NCBI RefSeq assembly: GCF_905147365.1
Contig: NC_056425.1
Span: 6,517,501 to 6,581,500 of the forward strand
DNA: 64,000 bases
From: Aricia agestis
Taxonomy: Eukaryota; Arthropoda; Insecta; Lepidoptera; Lycaenidae
Direction of reading: 5' to 3'
Shown in pieces: positions 19,499 to 29,966 of this stretch (within the stretch, counting starts at the first letter, position 1; every line of letters begins with the position of its first letter). The translations under genes were made by a program, and so were the position numbers. Under the pieces are notes generated by a model. It had not been told where the DNA came from. It made no database searches and was given only the letters and a program-made list of their open reading frames with translations.

Positions 19499-20362
19499 TT
19501 AACCCATGGAAAGTGTTCGGCCCTTCCGACTTTCAGCTAACAATGTCAATTTACTCTTTGAAGTATCAGTAGCATTGGAATCAGCCGAAGTATCCGAACC
19601 TGACGTGGAATCAGTTTGTGTATTTGCTGAATTTAGTGTCAACGTCAAGGTGTCCGTTTCGGTTTCGGTATCGGTGTTCTGAGCTCCCGCGAGCTGCTGC
19701 ATACAGAATAGCATGACAGCGCCGACGACGATAAGTACCTGTGAATGGAGAAATATGGTTACAACTTAGAATACGCTTACACCCTACGAATAATAAAATT
19801 CGTAGCTTACACCCTATAAGCTACGGGCGTAAGCTACGAATTTTATTAATCGTAGAGTATATGGGGCCCATATACTCTTAGAAGCTTGTCTAATATCTAA
19901 TGTCTGAATAACGGTCTCAGCTCAAGTGGCTTCCGATCAAGATGCGTCGAAATTCTCACGTCCTGCATTTACTTTACAATATCCTTTTTAATCCCTCAAC
20001 TCCTGCCTTACTAAAATCAAATTTCAATTTTCTACGTCATGGCAATACTATTCTTCGCCCTGCAAAGACACTTACGCTTGCCTTCCCTTCCCATAGAACT
20101 TCATTCTATGATTCTTCTTCCACCATCTCCGCTATTCGTCTCTGGAACTCTTTCGTTGAGGTTGAGTCAAGATGGGTTTGAACTTTGAGGAAACAACTAA
20201 GAATACGGGTGTGAGTCTAATGGAGCCTACTCCACTTTGGCTAGTGGTCGTATTTTACAAAAAATAACATGTATTCGCCTATGATTGCTCTTCCATCATG
20301 GTGGCCTAATTTATGGCTCAAATAGGAGTTTAAAAATATTGACTTACCGGGAGAGACTTCAT
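19499..20362 (-). CDS. Small secreted Thr/Asp/Ser-rich protein (copy B), two exons
   Basis: Exon 1 is 20348-20362 (MKSLP, donor GTAAGTC) and exon 2 is 19499-19738 (acceptor CATTCACAG). The joined product is 84 residues in phase 0. The signal peptide is formed by exon 1 plus VLIVVGAVMLFCMQQLAGAQ. The mature chain is about 60 residues: an acidic Thr/Asp/Ser segment (TDTETETDTLTLTL), then KSKLTLLAESRKGRTLSMG. It has no cysteine and no known domain. A TATA box lies at 20441-20447, and a minus-strand AATAAA at 19428-19433. Exon 2 and its 3' flank are duplicated at 9109-9622. The intron holds a foldback (19784-19855) and one arm of the 18139-20563 inverted duplication. I do not recognise the family. 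The intron inside the signal peptide after a few codons is an arrangement known from insect cuticle-protein genes, but no chitin-binding motif is present. Confidence 0.7.
19784..19879. repeat. Foldback cluster in the copy B intron
   Basis: CTACGAATAATAAAATTCGT and GTAAGCTACGAATTTTATTA form inverted arms, with an inner TAAGCTACGGGCGTAAGCTA. Next to it GAGTATATGGGGCCCATATA followed by CTC is a palindrome. It is short and non-coding, and it stands between exon 2 and the right arm of the inverted duplication. Confidence 0.6.
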
Positions 20363-20563
20363 TTTTGTTTGCCTGATTATTTTTCTGTTGAATTGTGATA
20401 TTACTTTGACTTCTAGTTAATCGAACTTAGCTTCAAGTGTTTTTATACTAGCAGTATATTATTATGTATCTAACACTTTCTATAGTAATAAAATATTTAA
20501 ATGTTTTATCGCGTTTATGTTGTCATAATATAAATAAGTAATATCTAGTAAAACTGTTTTACG
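19877..20563 (-). repeat. Right arm of the inverted duplication (promoter plus exon 1 of copy B)
   Basis: This is the reverse complement of 18139-18835. It contains exon 1 of copy B, its TATA box and the plus-strand frame 19942-20181. That frame reads like the tail of a LINE ORF (HRTSFYDSSST, RLWNSFVE) captured in the intron before duplication. Confidence 0.8.
20441..20447 (-). promoter_or_regulatory. TATA box of secreted-protein gene copy B
   Basis: On the minus strand it reads TATAAAA inside GTATAAAAACACTTGAAGCT, about 80 bp before the ATG at 20362. The block is conserved in all three exon-1 copies. Confidence 0.7.
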
Positions 20564-20806
20564 TGGGCTACGTTTGGTTCCGCACATTTTTTTTTAATGA
20601 TTTATGCATGTTCGAGAGATCGTTTACTTATTACACAAATTACACACAGAGTTAAACAACTTCTTAACCATCGAGAGATGCGAACCCATGACCCTCGCCC
20701 TCCGGTGTCGAAAGCCAAATTCTGGATTCTGGTTCTAAAATCTCTTCTAAGTTGCATTCAACATTATACGCGGATTAATTATGAAATTTTATAATGGATT
20801 ATAAAG

Positions 20807-21105
20807 GCTTTAAATCTGACGACCTCTGTGCCTCAGTTGGTGGGCTGTTGGTACTTGGTAGCTCAAGCCGGGGGTCGCGGGTTCGAATCCCGCCGACGGG
20901 ACAAAAAGTTTTTAAAGTTCCTGCTCCTGGGTCATGGATGTGTATTAAATATGTGTATCATATAATAAAAATCTTAAATATAATATGCCTAGTATAAAAG
21001 TATTACTTAAATATATTTCCGTTGTCTGGTACCCGTAATACAAGTCCTTCAGGTACTTACCTCGGGGCCAGACTGACGTGGTGTGAAGCGTCCATAGATA
21101 AAAAA
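20807..21105 (+). mobile_element. tRNA-derived SINE, copy 1
   Basis: The 5' part resembles a tRNA: an A-box-like region (GTGGGCTGTTGGTAC) and a perfect B box GGTTCGAATCC near 20880. Unrelated sequence follows, with TGGGTCATGGATGTGTATTA and a 3' part with CAGACTGACGTGGTGTGAAG and an A-run. It is not a functional tRNA, because the cloverleaf cannot be completed. A second copy is at 25388-25578. Confidence 0.8.
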
Positions 21106-21334
21106 AATATGTCGTAAAATGTAATATACGTTAATTCTATGTATATTTAGAGCATCCGTGGCCTTAAAAAACATGTCCTAGACACTACAGTTTTTAAAGA
21201 GTGCTTACTTTTATCTGAGAATACTGTAAAAATCATCTACAACGTCAACAGCCTCAAATGGCCTCAACTTTTTGAAGTTAAAACTTATTTAGTGGCATTG
21301 TAAAATTTTCTGTGATGGGCAAAAAAAGTCAAGC

Positions 21335-22428
21335 TCGCGTCAGTCCATTAAAATGTTACATGAGCTTGTCATTTTTAGAGGACGCAATTTTATTTTTGGG
21401 ACATGTGGGGGGTCAATAGAAGCTTAACTTCAAGTTTATGGGGTCGCCACCCTTGTCCGCGGCTGCCATCTCGAAAAAAGGGATGACAAAAGTCAACACT
21501 ATTTCCGCGTCATCTCGAGAAACTATACGTTTTATAAAAATTTACTACATCATAATTTGTTAAAAATTATTTTGCCTACAAATATGTTTTCATAACTTTT
21601 TACCCTAAATTAAAAGTTAAAAAGTTATAAGCAAAAAAGTGAGAATTTATTCAAAAATTTTTTTTGCTCTTTAACTTTTTTAAATACATTTTACAAAACA
21701 AATACCTCAGACCAGAATTAGCTAGCTAGTGAGGAAGTCGATCCATCTTTGCTCACTCTAAATTCTAATTGAACGTTGTCTCATAGTTTTATACGGCGGC
21801 AATAAAGACGACTCACAAGACGGCTTGCGATTCAAAAGATTTGCCAAGACAGTGACTAAAAATTTATTTAATTTATCATCACTGCCTCCAACACAAGATG
21901 TTTCTCGTTTTCAAAGTCTCCGAGTATACCATTAGGTCCAGTCGTGGCTCGGAAGATATAAAAAACCTAAAGATTGGGGCTGGAAAAAGCATGCAAACAT
22001 ATTTTGGATGTCAATACAAACTTCCAAGCCTCCAGCACCCCCCGATCTCATGAAATTAATTTTCTGCAGTCGCAAAGGAAACTGTGGAAGCACGTGTGGC
22101 TGCAGAAAAGCAATTTCTCACATTTTTGCTTATAACTTTCTAAAATTTTAATTTAGGGCAAAAAGTTATATTTAAAACATAATATATTTTGTAGGCAAAT
22201 TGATTTGAAGCAAATTATGATTTCACAATTTTTGTAAGACGTTTAGTTTCCTAGATAATGCGAAATGGTGTTGTCACCCTTTTTTTCAAGATGGCGGCCG
22301 GGGGACAAGAGTGGCGAACCCACAAACTTAAGGTTAAGCTTCTATTGACCCCCCCATACGTCCAAAAAATAAAATTGTGTCCTCTAATAAATGTAATATT
22401 CGGTCCCATTTTAATGGACTACGTCAGA
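21335..22428 (+). mobile_element. 1.1-kb DNA element with long TIRs and a decayed Cys-rich ORF
   Basis: The left arm (GCGTCAGTCCATTAAAATG through about 21650) is inverted at about 22110-22425, giving imperfect TIRs of up to about 300 bp. Both include a GGGGGTCAATAGAAGCTTAA block and AAGATGGC(G/A)GCCG-type sequence. The centre (about 21880-22110, plus strand) translates in pieces to DWGWKKHA, PPAPPDLMKLIFC and GNCGSTCGCRK. This looks like the conserved Cys-rich tail of a protein family repeated in arthropod genomes. It is broken by stops. The superfamily is not known. Confidence 0.55.
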
Positions 22429-23095
22429 ACCCGTTACTCTTCCAAAACGTCAAAACCTCTTGACGTGAGAGGAATTGTTTTGCCTCTGTTTTTCTGCCTT
22501 GCGGCGAAAAGTAAGAAAGTTACATCGTGCCAGCAGCTGAAGTGACAGTAGGCAGTTACTGCGCCTTTGTACTCGCATGAGAGCAGCTGATCCAGGCACG
22601 CTGCTGACGTCGCAGTAGACAGGTACTTGCCCAGTGAATTCGCCAAGTCGAGCTGCATCTATGGTGGGGGAAGGCGAGTGGCGAGTGAAACAAAAAATGT
22701 TGTATTAACTCGCACGCGAGCAATTGACACACTCGCACATCAAAATAGCACGTATGACGATGCAAGTAGCTGTACCTCAGTAACTGAGAAGGTCCAGCTC
22801 GCATGTCTGGCAGTAGGCGTGCTACTGCTGTTTCATGTTCACTTCAACCGGCAGTCTCTGACCACAACCCGTTGGATTTTCTTCCTATTGATTGTATAGT
22901 TAATGAATGTACAATTTAATTATAGAACCCCAATTTCACATAAGAATTTTGTGTCTTTGATAAAACGGTAGGACTTTTATTGCACCTGATAAGAGGTAAT
23001 AATATATCAAATGAGTCTAATTTGACAAAATACCTACATTGAACCCATAATGTGACAACGAAAAACCTACAATATTATGTTAAAAATATTTTTAA
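22429..23095. other. No supported gene
   Basis: A GC-richer piece at about 22540-22870 (ACTCGCACGCGAGCAATTGA) has open frames on both strands that show no domain. The frame 22627-22899 could be a fragment, but nothing supports it. The remainder is AT-rich. Confidence 0.3.
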
Positions 23096-23290
23096 CCCCC
23101 GACAAAAAAGAGGGGTGTTATAAGTTTGACGTGTTTGTCTGTCTGTCTGTTTGTCTGTCTGTGTGTGTCCGTGGCATCGTAGCATCCAAACGAGTGGACC
23201 GATTTTGATCTAGTTTTTTTTGTTTGAAAGCTGACATGATCGAGAGTGTTCTTAGCTATAGTTCATCATCATCAGCCTGCTCAGTGCTGA
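23096..23290 (+). repeat. CCCCCGAC...GAGGGGTGTTATAAG dispersed repeat
   Basis: It begins CCCCCGACAAAAAAGAGGGG TGTTATAAG, contains a CTGTCTGT microsatellite, and has a CCGATTTTGATCTAG motif. It is a common style of lepidopteran repeat. Only one copy is visible in this window, so the ends are uncertain. Confidence 0.45.
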
Positions 23291-23404
23291 AATATCACGG
23301 TTTGTAGTGTATATTTTAGTAGTGAAAGGCCGATTAGCAACTTGCAGTCGTTTGATGGGTTTTATATTTTGCATTCTGGTTCGTGACACTTATGAATATA
23401 ATAT

Positions 23405-23665
23405 ACAGGGTGTAACAAAAATAAGTGATAATACTTTAGGGTGTGTACGTGTTCCTTGTACAGAGTTCACTGTGAAAGTAGCAGCGCTGAAAGACCATTT
23501 TTTTTTTTCACTTTTGTATGGGAAAACTCGTGACGCTCGGGCCTTTGCCCATACAAAAGTGAAAAAAATGTTTGGTCTTTCAGCGCTGCTACTTTCACAG
23601 TGAATTCTCTACAAGGAACACGTACACACCCTAAAGTATTATCACTTATTTTTGTTACTCCCTGT
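23405..23665. mobile_element. Foldback MITE ACAGGGTGTAACAAAAATAA, copy 1
   Basis: The arms are almost complete reverse complements (ACAGGGTGTAACAAAAATAA at the left, TTATTTTTGTTACTCCCTGT at the right, with GCAGCGCTGAAAGACCA inside). They are separated by a short centre with a TTTGTATGGG repeat. A decayed copy is at 48377-48600. No real ORF is present. Confidence 0.8.
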
Positions 23666-23984
23666 ATACATATTAATGGAAAGTTGACCCTGGTGCTGCA
23701 GCATCACCTGGTAATCAATAGGATATCCAACTCCTCACCAACTTAGAGTAGAGGTTTCCTGTTTGGGCTCATTTTAATTGCGACAACCAGTAAGACGTAG
23801 ATAAGCAGTAAATATTTGCATGCTGCTGCTGCAGCATCACCTGGATTCTATAGGAGCCGAGCTCCGTATGAACCCAAAGTGGAGGTTTCATGTTTGGGCT
23901 CATATTGACGGGCTCATCCAAGAGGACATTCATAGACGCCTGTATTGTTTGCATGTTATTCTGCACTATAACCAACAAAAGTTT

Positions 23985-24425
23985 AAAAAAAAACCCCTGC
24001 CAAAAAACTTTAAAAGTAATAAAATAATATTTACTGACTTTAAGTTTAAATAATTCGTAAGTGTAAAGTAATACATATTTTAGTCCATAATTGTTGTCAA
24101 GGTGTGTCGGAGGACCGCTAATATACATATTTGATTTCACATATCATTGTAGTTTATGGGCCAGTTCACAGCGAACCGAATCGAGACAATCAGCGACTTA
24201 GCGACACAAAAGCAAGTCGGTGTTGTCGCGGTTGTTTACTTGGCGGTCCCCCGACACACAGTGACAACAATTATGAACTAAAATATGTATTACTTTACAC
24301 TTACGAATTATTTAAACTTAAAGTCAGTAAATATTATTTTATTACTTTTTATTTATTTATTTATTTATAAAGTACAAAAACATCGTGTACTTTACTTTAC
24401 TTTTTAAAGTTTTTTGGCGTGGTTT
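23985..24425. repeat. Inverted repeat, about 135-bp arms
   Basis: The sequence CTTTAAAAGTAATAAAATAA, then GTAAGTGTAAAGTAATACAT, through GGTGTGTCGGAGGACCGC (23990-24120), is inverted at 24238-24400. The spacer is about 115 bp. This fits a TIR element, and no coding sequence is visible. Confidence 0.6.
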
Positions 24426-24599
24426 TTTTTTTAATTTCTTAATTTAATTATGCTTTTATCGTGGGCTTTGAGCGCGGTGATAGAATCAAGAAATTCCGTA
24501 ACGAAAATAAACCTAATTCCCCCTGACTGCTGTGCCGGTCGGTGCAGTGCCAGACTTAATAAATAAATAAAAATAAAAAAATAAAAAAGCCTTTTATTT

Positions 24600-24960
24600 C
24601 TCACTAATTACATAGTATTTCGTAAGTAACAGTTAAGAGCATTAATGTTTGCGTTAGTAAGAACCCCTCGCTTTGAAGGTGAAGGCCTCCTCTAGAGTTT
24701 TCCATGCTTCTCTATTTTTTGCTATCTCCATTCATCCTTCGCCAGCTATCTTTATTATGTCGTCAGTCCATCGAGTTATAGGTCTCCCTCTCGTTCTAGT
24801 GCCTGTGGGTCCTTTCCATGCTGTTATTGTTTGAGTCCATCTATTATCTGTCAGTCTCGAAAGGTGGCCCGCCCAGCGCCATTTGAGTTTTTTGCAGTAA
24901 TGGAGAGCGTCTGCTACTTTAGTTCTTTTTCTTATGTTTCTGTGTTGTGCCAGACTTACG
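24600..24960 (-). pseudogene. RTE-clade LINE, C-terminal fragment
   Basis: On the minus strand the pieces translate to KWRWAGHLSRLTDNRWT, GPTGTRTRGRP and TRWTDDI, ending in a region with AKNREAWKTLEEA. These are the conserved tail of RTE-type reverse transcriptases (the W.GH.AR...RW and RGRP...W motifs). The RT core is missing. The related tail at 54560-55265 is better preserved. Confidence 0.75.
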
Positions 24961-25187
24961 TCTGCTTACGTGACGGTATTTGACGTGTGCGTGCGACTAG
25001 ACGTATGCGAATTATAATTGCATGAATTGATAAAAAATGCCATTTTTTTCTATTATATATGATTTCATGACGTCATTACAGTGCTGCCTTTTCACTGCAT
25101 ACCAGCCGAGTCTTAAAATATTTTGACCGGATTACTACCCGTTCAAAATGGGTGTGCAATGTGTATCGACGGCACGTCCAACCATCC

Positions 25188-25695
25188 ATTTTTAGGGTTC
25201 CGTACCCAAAGGGTAAAAACGGGACCCTATTACTAAGACTTCGTTGTCTGTCCGTCTGTCTGTCTGTCTATCTGTCTGTCTGTCTGTCTCCAGGCTGTAA
25301 CTCAAGAACGGCTATAGCTAGACTTCTGAATTTTTCACAGATTATGTATATCTGTTGCCGCTATAACAACAAATACTTACTAAAAAATTGACGACCTCTG
25401 TGGCTCAGTGGTGAGCGCGTTGGTAGCTCAAGCCGGGGGTCGCGGGTTCGAATTCCGCCGACGGAACAAAAAGTTTTATTAGTTCCTGGGTCATGGATGT
25501 GTATTAAATATGTGTGTGATATAATAAAAATCTTAAATATATGTATAGTATAAAAGTATTAAATATATTTCCGTTGGTAAGGGGGGCTCTCATACAAAAA
25601 ACACAATTTTTTGTCTATTTTCGCTCTATACATGTCTATACCGGTACGGATAACGGAACGGAGCGGAGTTCGACTCGCACTTGGTCGATTATTTA
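25188..25695. repeat. GGGTTCCGTACCC-type repeat, split by a SINE
   Basis: The first part, 25188-25387 (GGGTTCCGTACCCAAAGGGT, then CTGTCTGTC runs and GTTGCCGCTATAACAACAAA), is followed by the SINE 25388-25578. The second part resumes at GGGGGGCTCTCATACAAAAA and ends in TTCGACTCGCACTTGGTCGA. Uninterrupted copies at 38688-38888 and the split one at 31778-32343 show the same order. Confidence 0.7.
25388..25578 (+). mobile_element. tRNA-derived SINE, copy 2 (3'-truncated)
   Basis: The sequence GACGACCTCTGTGGCTCAGT, then GGGTTCGAATTCCGCCGACG and TGGGTCATGGATGTGTATTA, matches 20807-21000 closely. The B box has one change (GGTTCGAATT). It is nested in the GGGTTCCG-type repeat. Confidence 0.8.
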
Positions 25696-26311
25696 TTTTT
25701 GATGATGATTTGACAAGCATATTATTATTATGATAATATTATTATAGTAGAGGAGGGGAGGGTGCTATTTTTGTAGTCACTCGAGCGTCATGGAGACCTA
25801 GTAGGTTTTGTACATTAGGTAAAGCTGATAAAAAAAGAGCGTTTTTTTTGGCGGTGGGTTTAGAAACTGCAGCCATTTTAAAGTTTTGAAAAAGAAAATA
25901 TATTCAAAAATTGCTTATTTAGTAAATTATAAATATATTTTAGACAACAAAGACTAAATCATTTAGTGTAGAGCAAAGTAAAATATCTGCGAAGCTTAGT
26001 TAAGAAAATATGAAGCTTTATTTTTTATATTTTAAAATGTCCCTACAGGCTTACCTAACCTTTGAATCGTCAGTGCTTTGTATGGAAGCTTCTTTGGGGT
26101 ATATATCCCCTATCTTAATCTAACAGATCCGACGACATTTCAATATTTAAAAAAAATAATTTACCCAGCACGTGAGATAATGATAACTAGACACATGTCG
26201 GAAGCCTATGCAAGCTTAATCTGACACGCTCGAGCTACTCCCGAAATCCCCTCTTCCCCTTCCCAACTATTACGCTTGTCACATTGTACACAGACCATAG
26301 TGCAAGCTACA
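25696..26311. other. AT-rich sequence, no gene
   Basis: There is an (ATTATT)n stretch near 25725. No open frame or known repeat is supported. Confidence 0.4.
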
Positions 26312-26688
26312 AGTATGGAGTGTAGATGGATGAGAACTATCTTATATGAGGGATATTTGAAAAAGTGTCCAGCTGTACGCAGTAAATAACAGTTGAAAAA
26401 TCCTCCAAGAGTGGCGCTAGCTGCAGCAAAGGGTATGGAATGAATGAAGCCGTTGGTGACAAAATATAAATTGAAGTTAGCCGAATAGCCGAGTCACAGA
26501 ATTACTGGGTTAATAGCAATATATTTTGAAAAATATAACCTAAAATAGATGAAATAAAAGCTGCTAATTGATTTAAAATTTACCCTGTTGCTACTGTAGC
26601 GCCAGTCGCCACCCTAATTTAACGCATTTCAGCAGACACTTTTTACATACAGAGATAGTTCTCCTCCATCTACACTCCATAGCTACAA
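26312..26688. mobile_element. MITE with TIR TATGGAGTGTAGATGGA
   Basis: TATGGAGTGTAGATGGATGA at the left is inverted at the right (TCCTCCATCTACACTCCATA). Both are followed inward by GAGAACTATCT and an AGTGTC...GACACT pair. About 375 bp, with no ORF. Confidence 0.65.
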
Positions 26689-26937
26689 GACGTATTTTTT
26701 ATTAAATGTTTTGAATCACTGAGTAAATATTATATACCTATTTATATACAATTATACACCAATATCATTTGCTTTTATATTTTTCAACATCTCCTTTATA
26801 GTCATAAAATTTTTCATGATACACTTTACGACATTTTTTGTGATAAGTACTTAAAATATTTGTTAACAAACTAGTCAAGTTTCAGTGGAAGTGCAATATA
26901 ATAGGGTTCTGTATTCATGCTATTTGTAGTGTAATTA

Positions 26938-27432
26938 GTAAATACTAGAGATCGCCCAATGGTCGAAATTCGACCTCAAATAAAAAAAAGTTTCAACAAC
27001 GCTTTTCTTTAATTGATATTTTAACAAAATATTGACTTTATTATTTTTTAGACAATTCCTGTGACAGGCTCGGATTAATAAAGTTAAATGATGACAGACT
27101 GGCCGTGTAATAATTGTCTAATGCAGTATTTAAGATTCAATAAAAAAATCAACTTTCAATTTGACAACAGACTTGAACCATAAAAAAAGAGTACAATTCG
27201 TGTGTATAGGCTTGTCAAACAAAATCTCCTAGTGTGTGTGTTGTAGTGTGTGTAATGTTTTATTTGTTAAAAAAAATTATGATAAAAGCATAATTTCAAA
27301 ACAATATTAGCTCGATGCACTCCTTCACCATAACATAAACTATAACTGTGCAAAATTTCATTCACCTACGTTTCCGCATTTTTCGTCAAAAGGGATCTAA
27401 AGTTTTTCGCTCTCGTATTAATATGTAGATTT
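26938..27432. repeat. Dispersed repeat ACTAGAGATCGCCCAATGG...
   Basis: It starts ACTAGAGATCGCCCAATGGT and ends at GGGATCTAAAGTTTTTCGCT then TATTAATATGTAGAT. I know this style from lepidopteran genomes, but there is only one copy in the window, so both ends are tentative. No gene. Confidence 0.35.
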
Positions 27433-27539
27433 AAGACTAAGACAATCATATTTCAGAATTTTCTGGTCAGAGAAGGTGTAGAACTGTAAAAATAGGAACC
27501 CCGGGAGACCCATGTATTTTGATTTGGTTTTTTTTGAAG

Positions 27540-27862
27540 GGGTCGTTGTAGCCCTGACGTCACTGCGACCCATGAGGATCTATAATTCTGACTCCTTCGC
27601 ACTAGAGTACCGTTCCCAACCCAATGCTGCTCATAAATTGAACGATATGGTTGGGGTTGGTGCCACGAATCTCTTATGTAGATGAGTATTCGTAGCGACC
27701 AAGGTGCCTGTTCCTGCTCTGTAGTAGAGCAGGGCAGTCGAGGAGAAGGTGAATAGGTGTTTCATCCTTCTCCTCACAGAATCTGCAAGTCGTTATGCTA
27801 CAAATACCCATTCTGTTTAGGTGTTTGTTAAGCTTGCAGTGTCCAGATAGGCTTCTGGTAAG
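27540..27862 (-). pseudogene. LINE C-terminal fragment (zinc-knuckle tail)
   Basis: On the minus strand it reads LSGHCKLNKHLNRMG, then CRFCEEKDETPIHLLLDC. This is the C..C...H....C tail found after RNase H in jockey/R1-type LINEs. Stops follow. A shorter relative lies at 56470-56640 on the plus strand. Confidence 0.7.
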
Positions 27863-28164
27863 TAGATTTGGTTACAGGTTTGGTTTTTTAAGAAATTCTT
27901 TGATTTTCTTTTGATTTTTATAGGATGAAAATATAACTAAGATAGAGACGTAACTTTTACTGCGAGAACCATGAAACCGGGACCTTTTAACCCTATTAAA
28001 AAAAAAAACCAAGGGCTTTGAAAAGTATTTTTCAAATTGATCTCTGAAAGTAACTATTAAAATCTCTTCCAATTTTCATGACAGTAATTGTTAATTTCAT
28101 CTGGTTAACAATAATATAATTGCAAAACACCGCTTGAAAGCTTATATTCTTTTACTAGAATCAC

Positions 28165-29622
28165 TATATGATAATTTTTAAGCCTCTAGGTCCCTCAAGA
28201 AAGAGATTACTCGGGCAAAGCAACAGCACGTCAATAGAATTGGCGAGAGACTTGAGCGCCTCCCCTCGGGAACCCGTGCATTCTGGTCTCTGGCCAAAGC
28301 TATTGAAGGAAATTTCTGCAAGCCAACCCTACCATCCCTACACGTAGGAAATGGATCGTTGGCCCAAGACGCAAAAGACAAAGCCGATCTTCTGGGCAAG
28401 CTCTTTGCGTCAAACTCGACCCTGGATGACGGGGGGCAGAAACCGCCGACATTGCGAAGGCCTTTGATCGGGTTTGGCATAAAGCGCTGCTATCAAAGCT
28501 TCCATCATACGGGCTGCCCGAGAAATTATGTAAGTGGGTCACTATAAAGGTCGTAGTTGACGGCGAATGCTCGGAAACTCAGTCTGTTGATGCTGGTGTC
28601 CCTCAGGGCTGTGTGCTATCGCCTACTCTATTCATACTGCATATCAATGACATGTTACAAACCAACGGCATTCATTGCTATGCGGATGATAGTACAGGTG
28701 ATGCTGTATATACCGGCTCCCCTAATATTTCTCGGCAAAATGTCACTGAGAGTCGAAACGAACTTGTGTCTTCTAAGGTTGAGAATTTATTGGAGAAGGT
28801 CTCGGAATGGGGTAGACGTAACTTAGTCCAATTCAACCCCGCCAAGACACAGGTCTGCGCGTTCACCACTAAAAAGTCACCAATGGTCGTTTATCCTCGT
28901 TTTGAGGGCACATCTTTAACCATCTCCCCTAGCATTGAGATACTTGGCGTCAACATATCGAGCGAAGTCCAGTTCCGATATCATCTAGAGGGTAAGGCCA
29001 AATCAGCCTCGAAGAAACTTGGTGTTCTTAACAGAGCAAGACAGTACTTCAGTCCGGACCAACGCCTACAACTCTACAAGGCGCAGATACGGCCTCATAT
29101 GGAATATTGTTCTCATCTCTGGGCAGGCCAAAATACCAACTGCTCCCTCTGGATCGTATCCAACGAAGGACCGCCCGAATTGTTGACTGCCAGAGTGTTT
29201 CAAACAGCTTCGACCCCTTGGAATTACGCCGAGATGTAGCTTCACTCTGCATCCTCTATCGGTTGTATCACGGGGAGTGCTCTGAGGAATTGTTCGGAAT
29301 CATACCACCTGCAACTTTTCGCTATCGTCCCACGCGAAAAACATACCATCCTCATCACCTTGATGAGTGGCAGTCTTCCACAGTGCGTTTTTCGCGTAAC
29401 TTTCTGCCGCGCACTGTAAAACTCTGGAACGAACTGTCACCAGCAGTATTTCCGGACCGATACGACCTGCAAACCTTCAAGAAAAGAGCGTATTCCCTCT
29501 TAAAAGGCCGGCAACGCACCTGCAACTCTTCTGATGTTGCGAGTGTCCATGGGCGACTGCAGTTGCTTACCATCAGGTGACCCGTTTGCTTGTTTGCTCC
29601 CTTATTTAATTTAAAAAAAAAA
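28165..29622 (+). mobile_element. CR1/jockey-like LINE, internally deleted copy
   Basis: It matches the LINE at 11426-14642 on the other strand. It starts in the linker region (CCTCAAGAAAGAGATTACTC), jumps from about 28449 to the RT motif AKAFDRVWHKAL, and lacks part of the palm around 28543. It then runs through GVPQGCVLSP, the intact YADD site near 28683, and the C-terminal tail to GGTGACCCGTTTGCTTGTTT and an A-run at 29612-29622. At the YADD region it is uninterrupted, so it serves as the empty-site reference for the MITE at 12386. Confidence 0.85.
28613..29580 (+). pseudogene. LINE reverse transcriptase, partial
   Basis: Two overlapping frames (28613-29239 and 29107-29580) give the C-terminal half of RT: LSPTLFILHIND, CYADDSTGDAVY, then the thumb with RPHMEYCSHLWAG. 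A frameshift near 29125 is followed by YQLLPLDRIQRRTARI and LWNELSPAVFPDRYD. The first half of RT and the endonuclease are deleted. It is not functional. Confidence 0.8.
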
Positions 29623-29901
29623 CTCATATAACTTTTGGACCAACTTCTAAAAAAAGAAGGTTTTATGTCGGCTGTATTTTTTTTCCTAGTCTTTATTAAA
29701 TTGACTTTATTAAACAATAACATTTTTATATTGCTTATAATATGCAAATAAAGAATTTACAAATAAATAACATTACACGTGCAAGGAATAGGAGTTTTTT
29801 GTCCAACAGAAATATTATCTGCAGTAAAATTCCGAAAACATTTGATCTGATTGCCGCTCTTAAAATCTTCTTTAATATTCAGTTACCTGATAAAAATCTA
29901 G
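29623..29901. other. AT-rich upstream flank of the Thr/Ala-rich gene
   Basis: There is no coding sequence. It ends at the TATA box at 29902. Confidence 0.4.
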
Positions 29902-29908
29902 TATAAAT
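29902..29908 (+). promoter_or_regulatory. TATA box of the Thr/Ala-rich secreted gene
   Basis: TATAAAT in TCTAGTATAAATACG lies 59 bp before the ATG at 29967. The spacing leaves a short 5' UTR, as in the other members. Confidence 0.6.
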
Positions 29909-29966
29909 ACGTATATGTTATAATTGCGAATAAAAGTAATCAAATCGTATCAACTAGTTATTCACT

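Noticed and set aside
20870..20900. tRNA gene (GGTTCGAATCC)
   Set aside because: It is only a B-box within a SINE. No full cloverleaf or anticodon arm can be drawn, and the same sequence recurs at 25440 with a different 3' extension.
22627..22899. 90-codon frame in a GC-richer patch
   Set aside because: No motif, splice site or paralogue. Frames on both strands are open because of composition.
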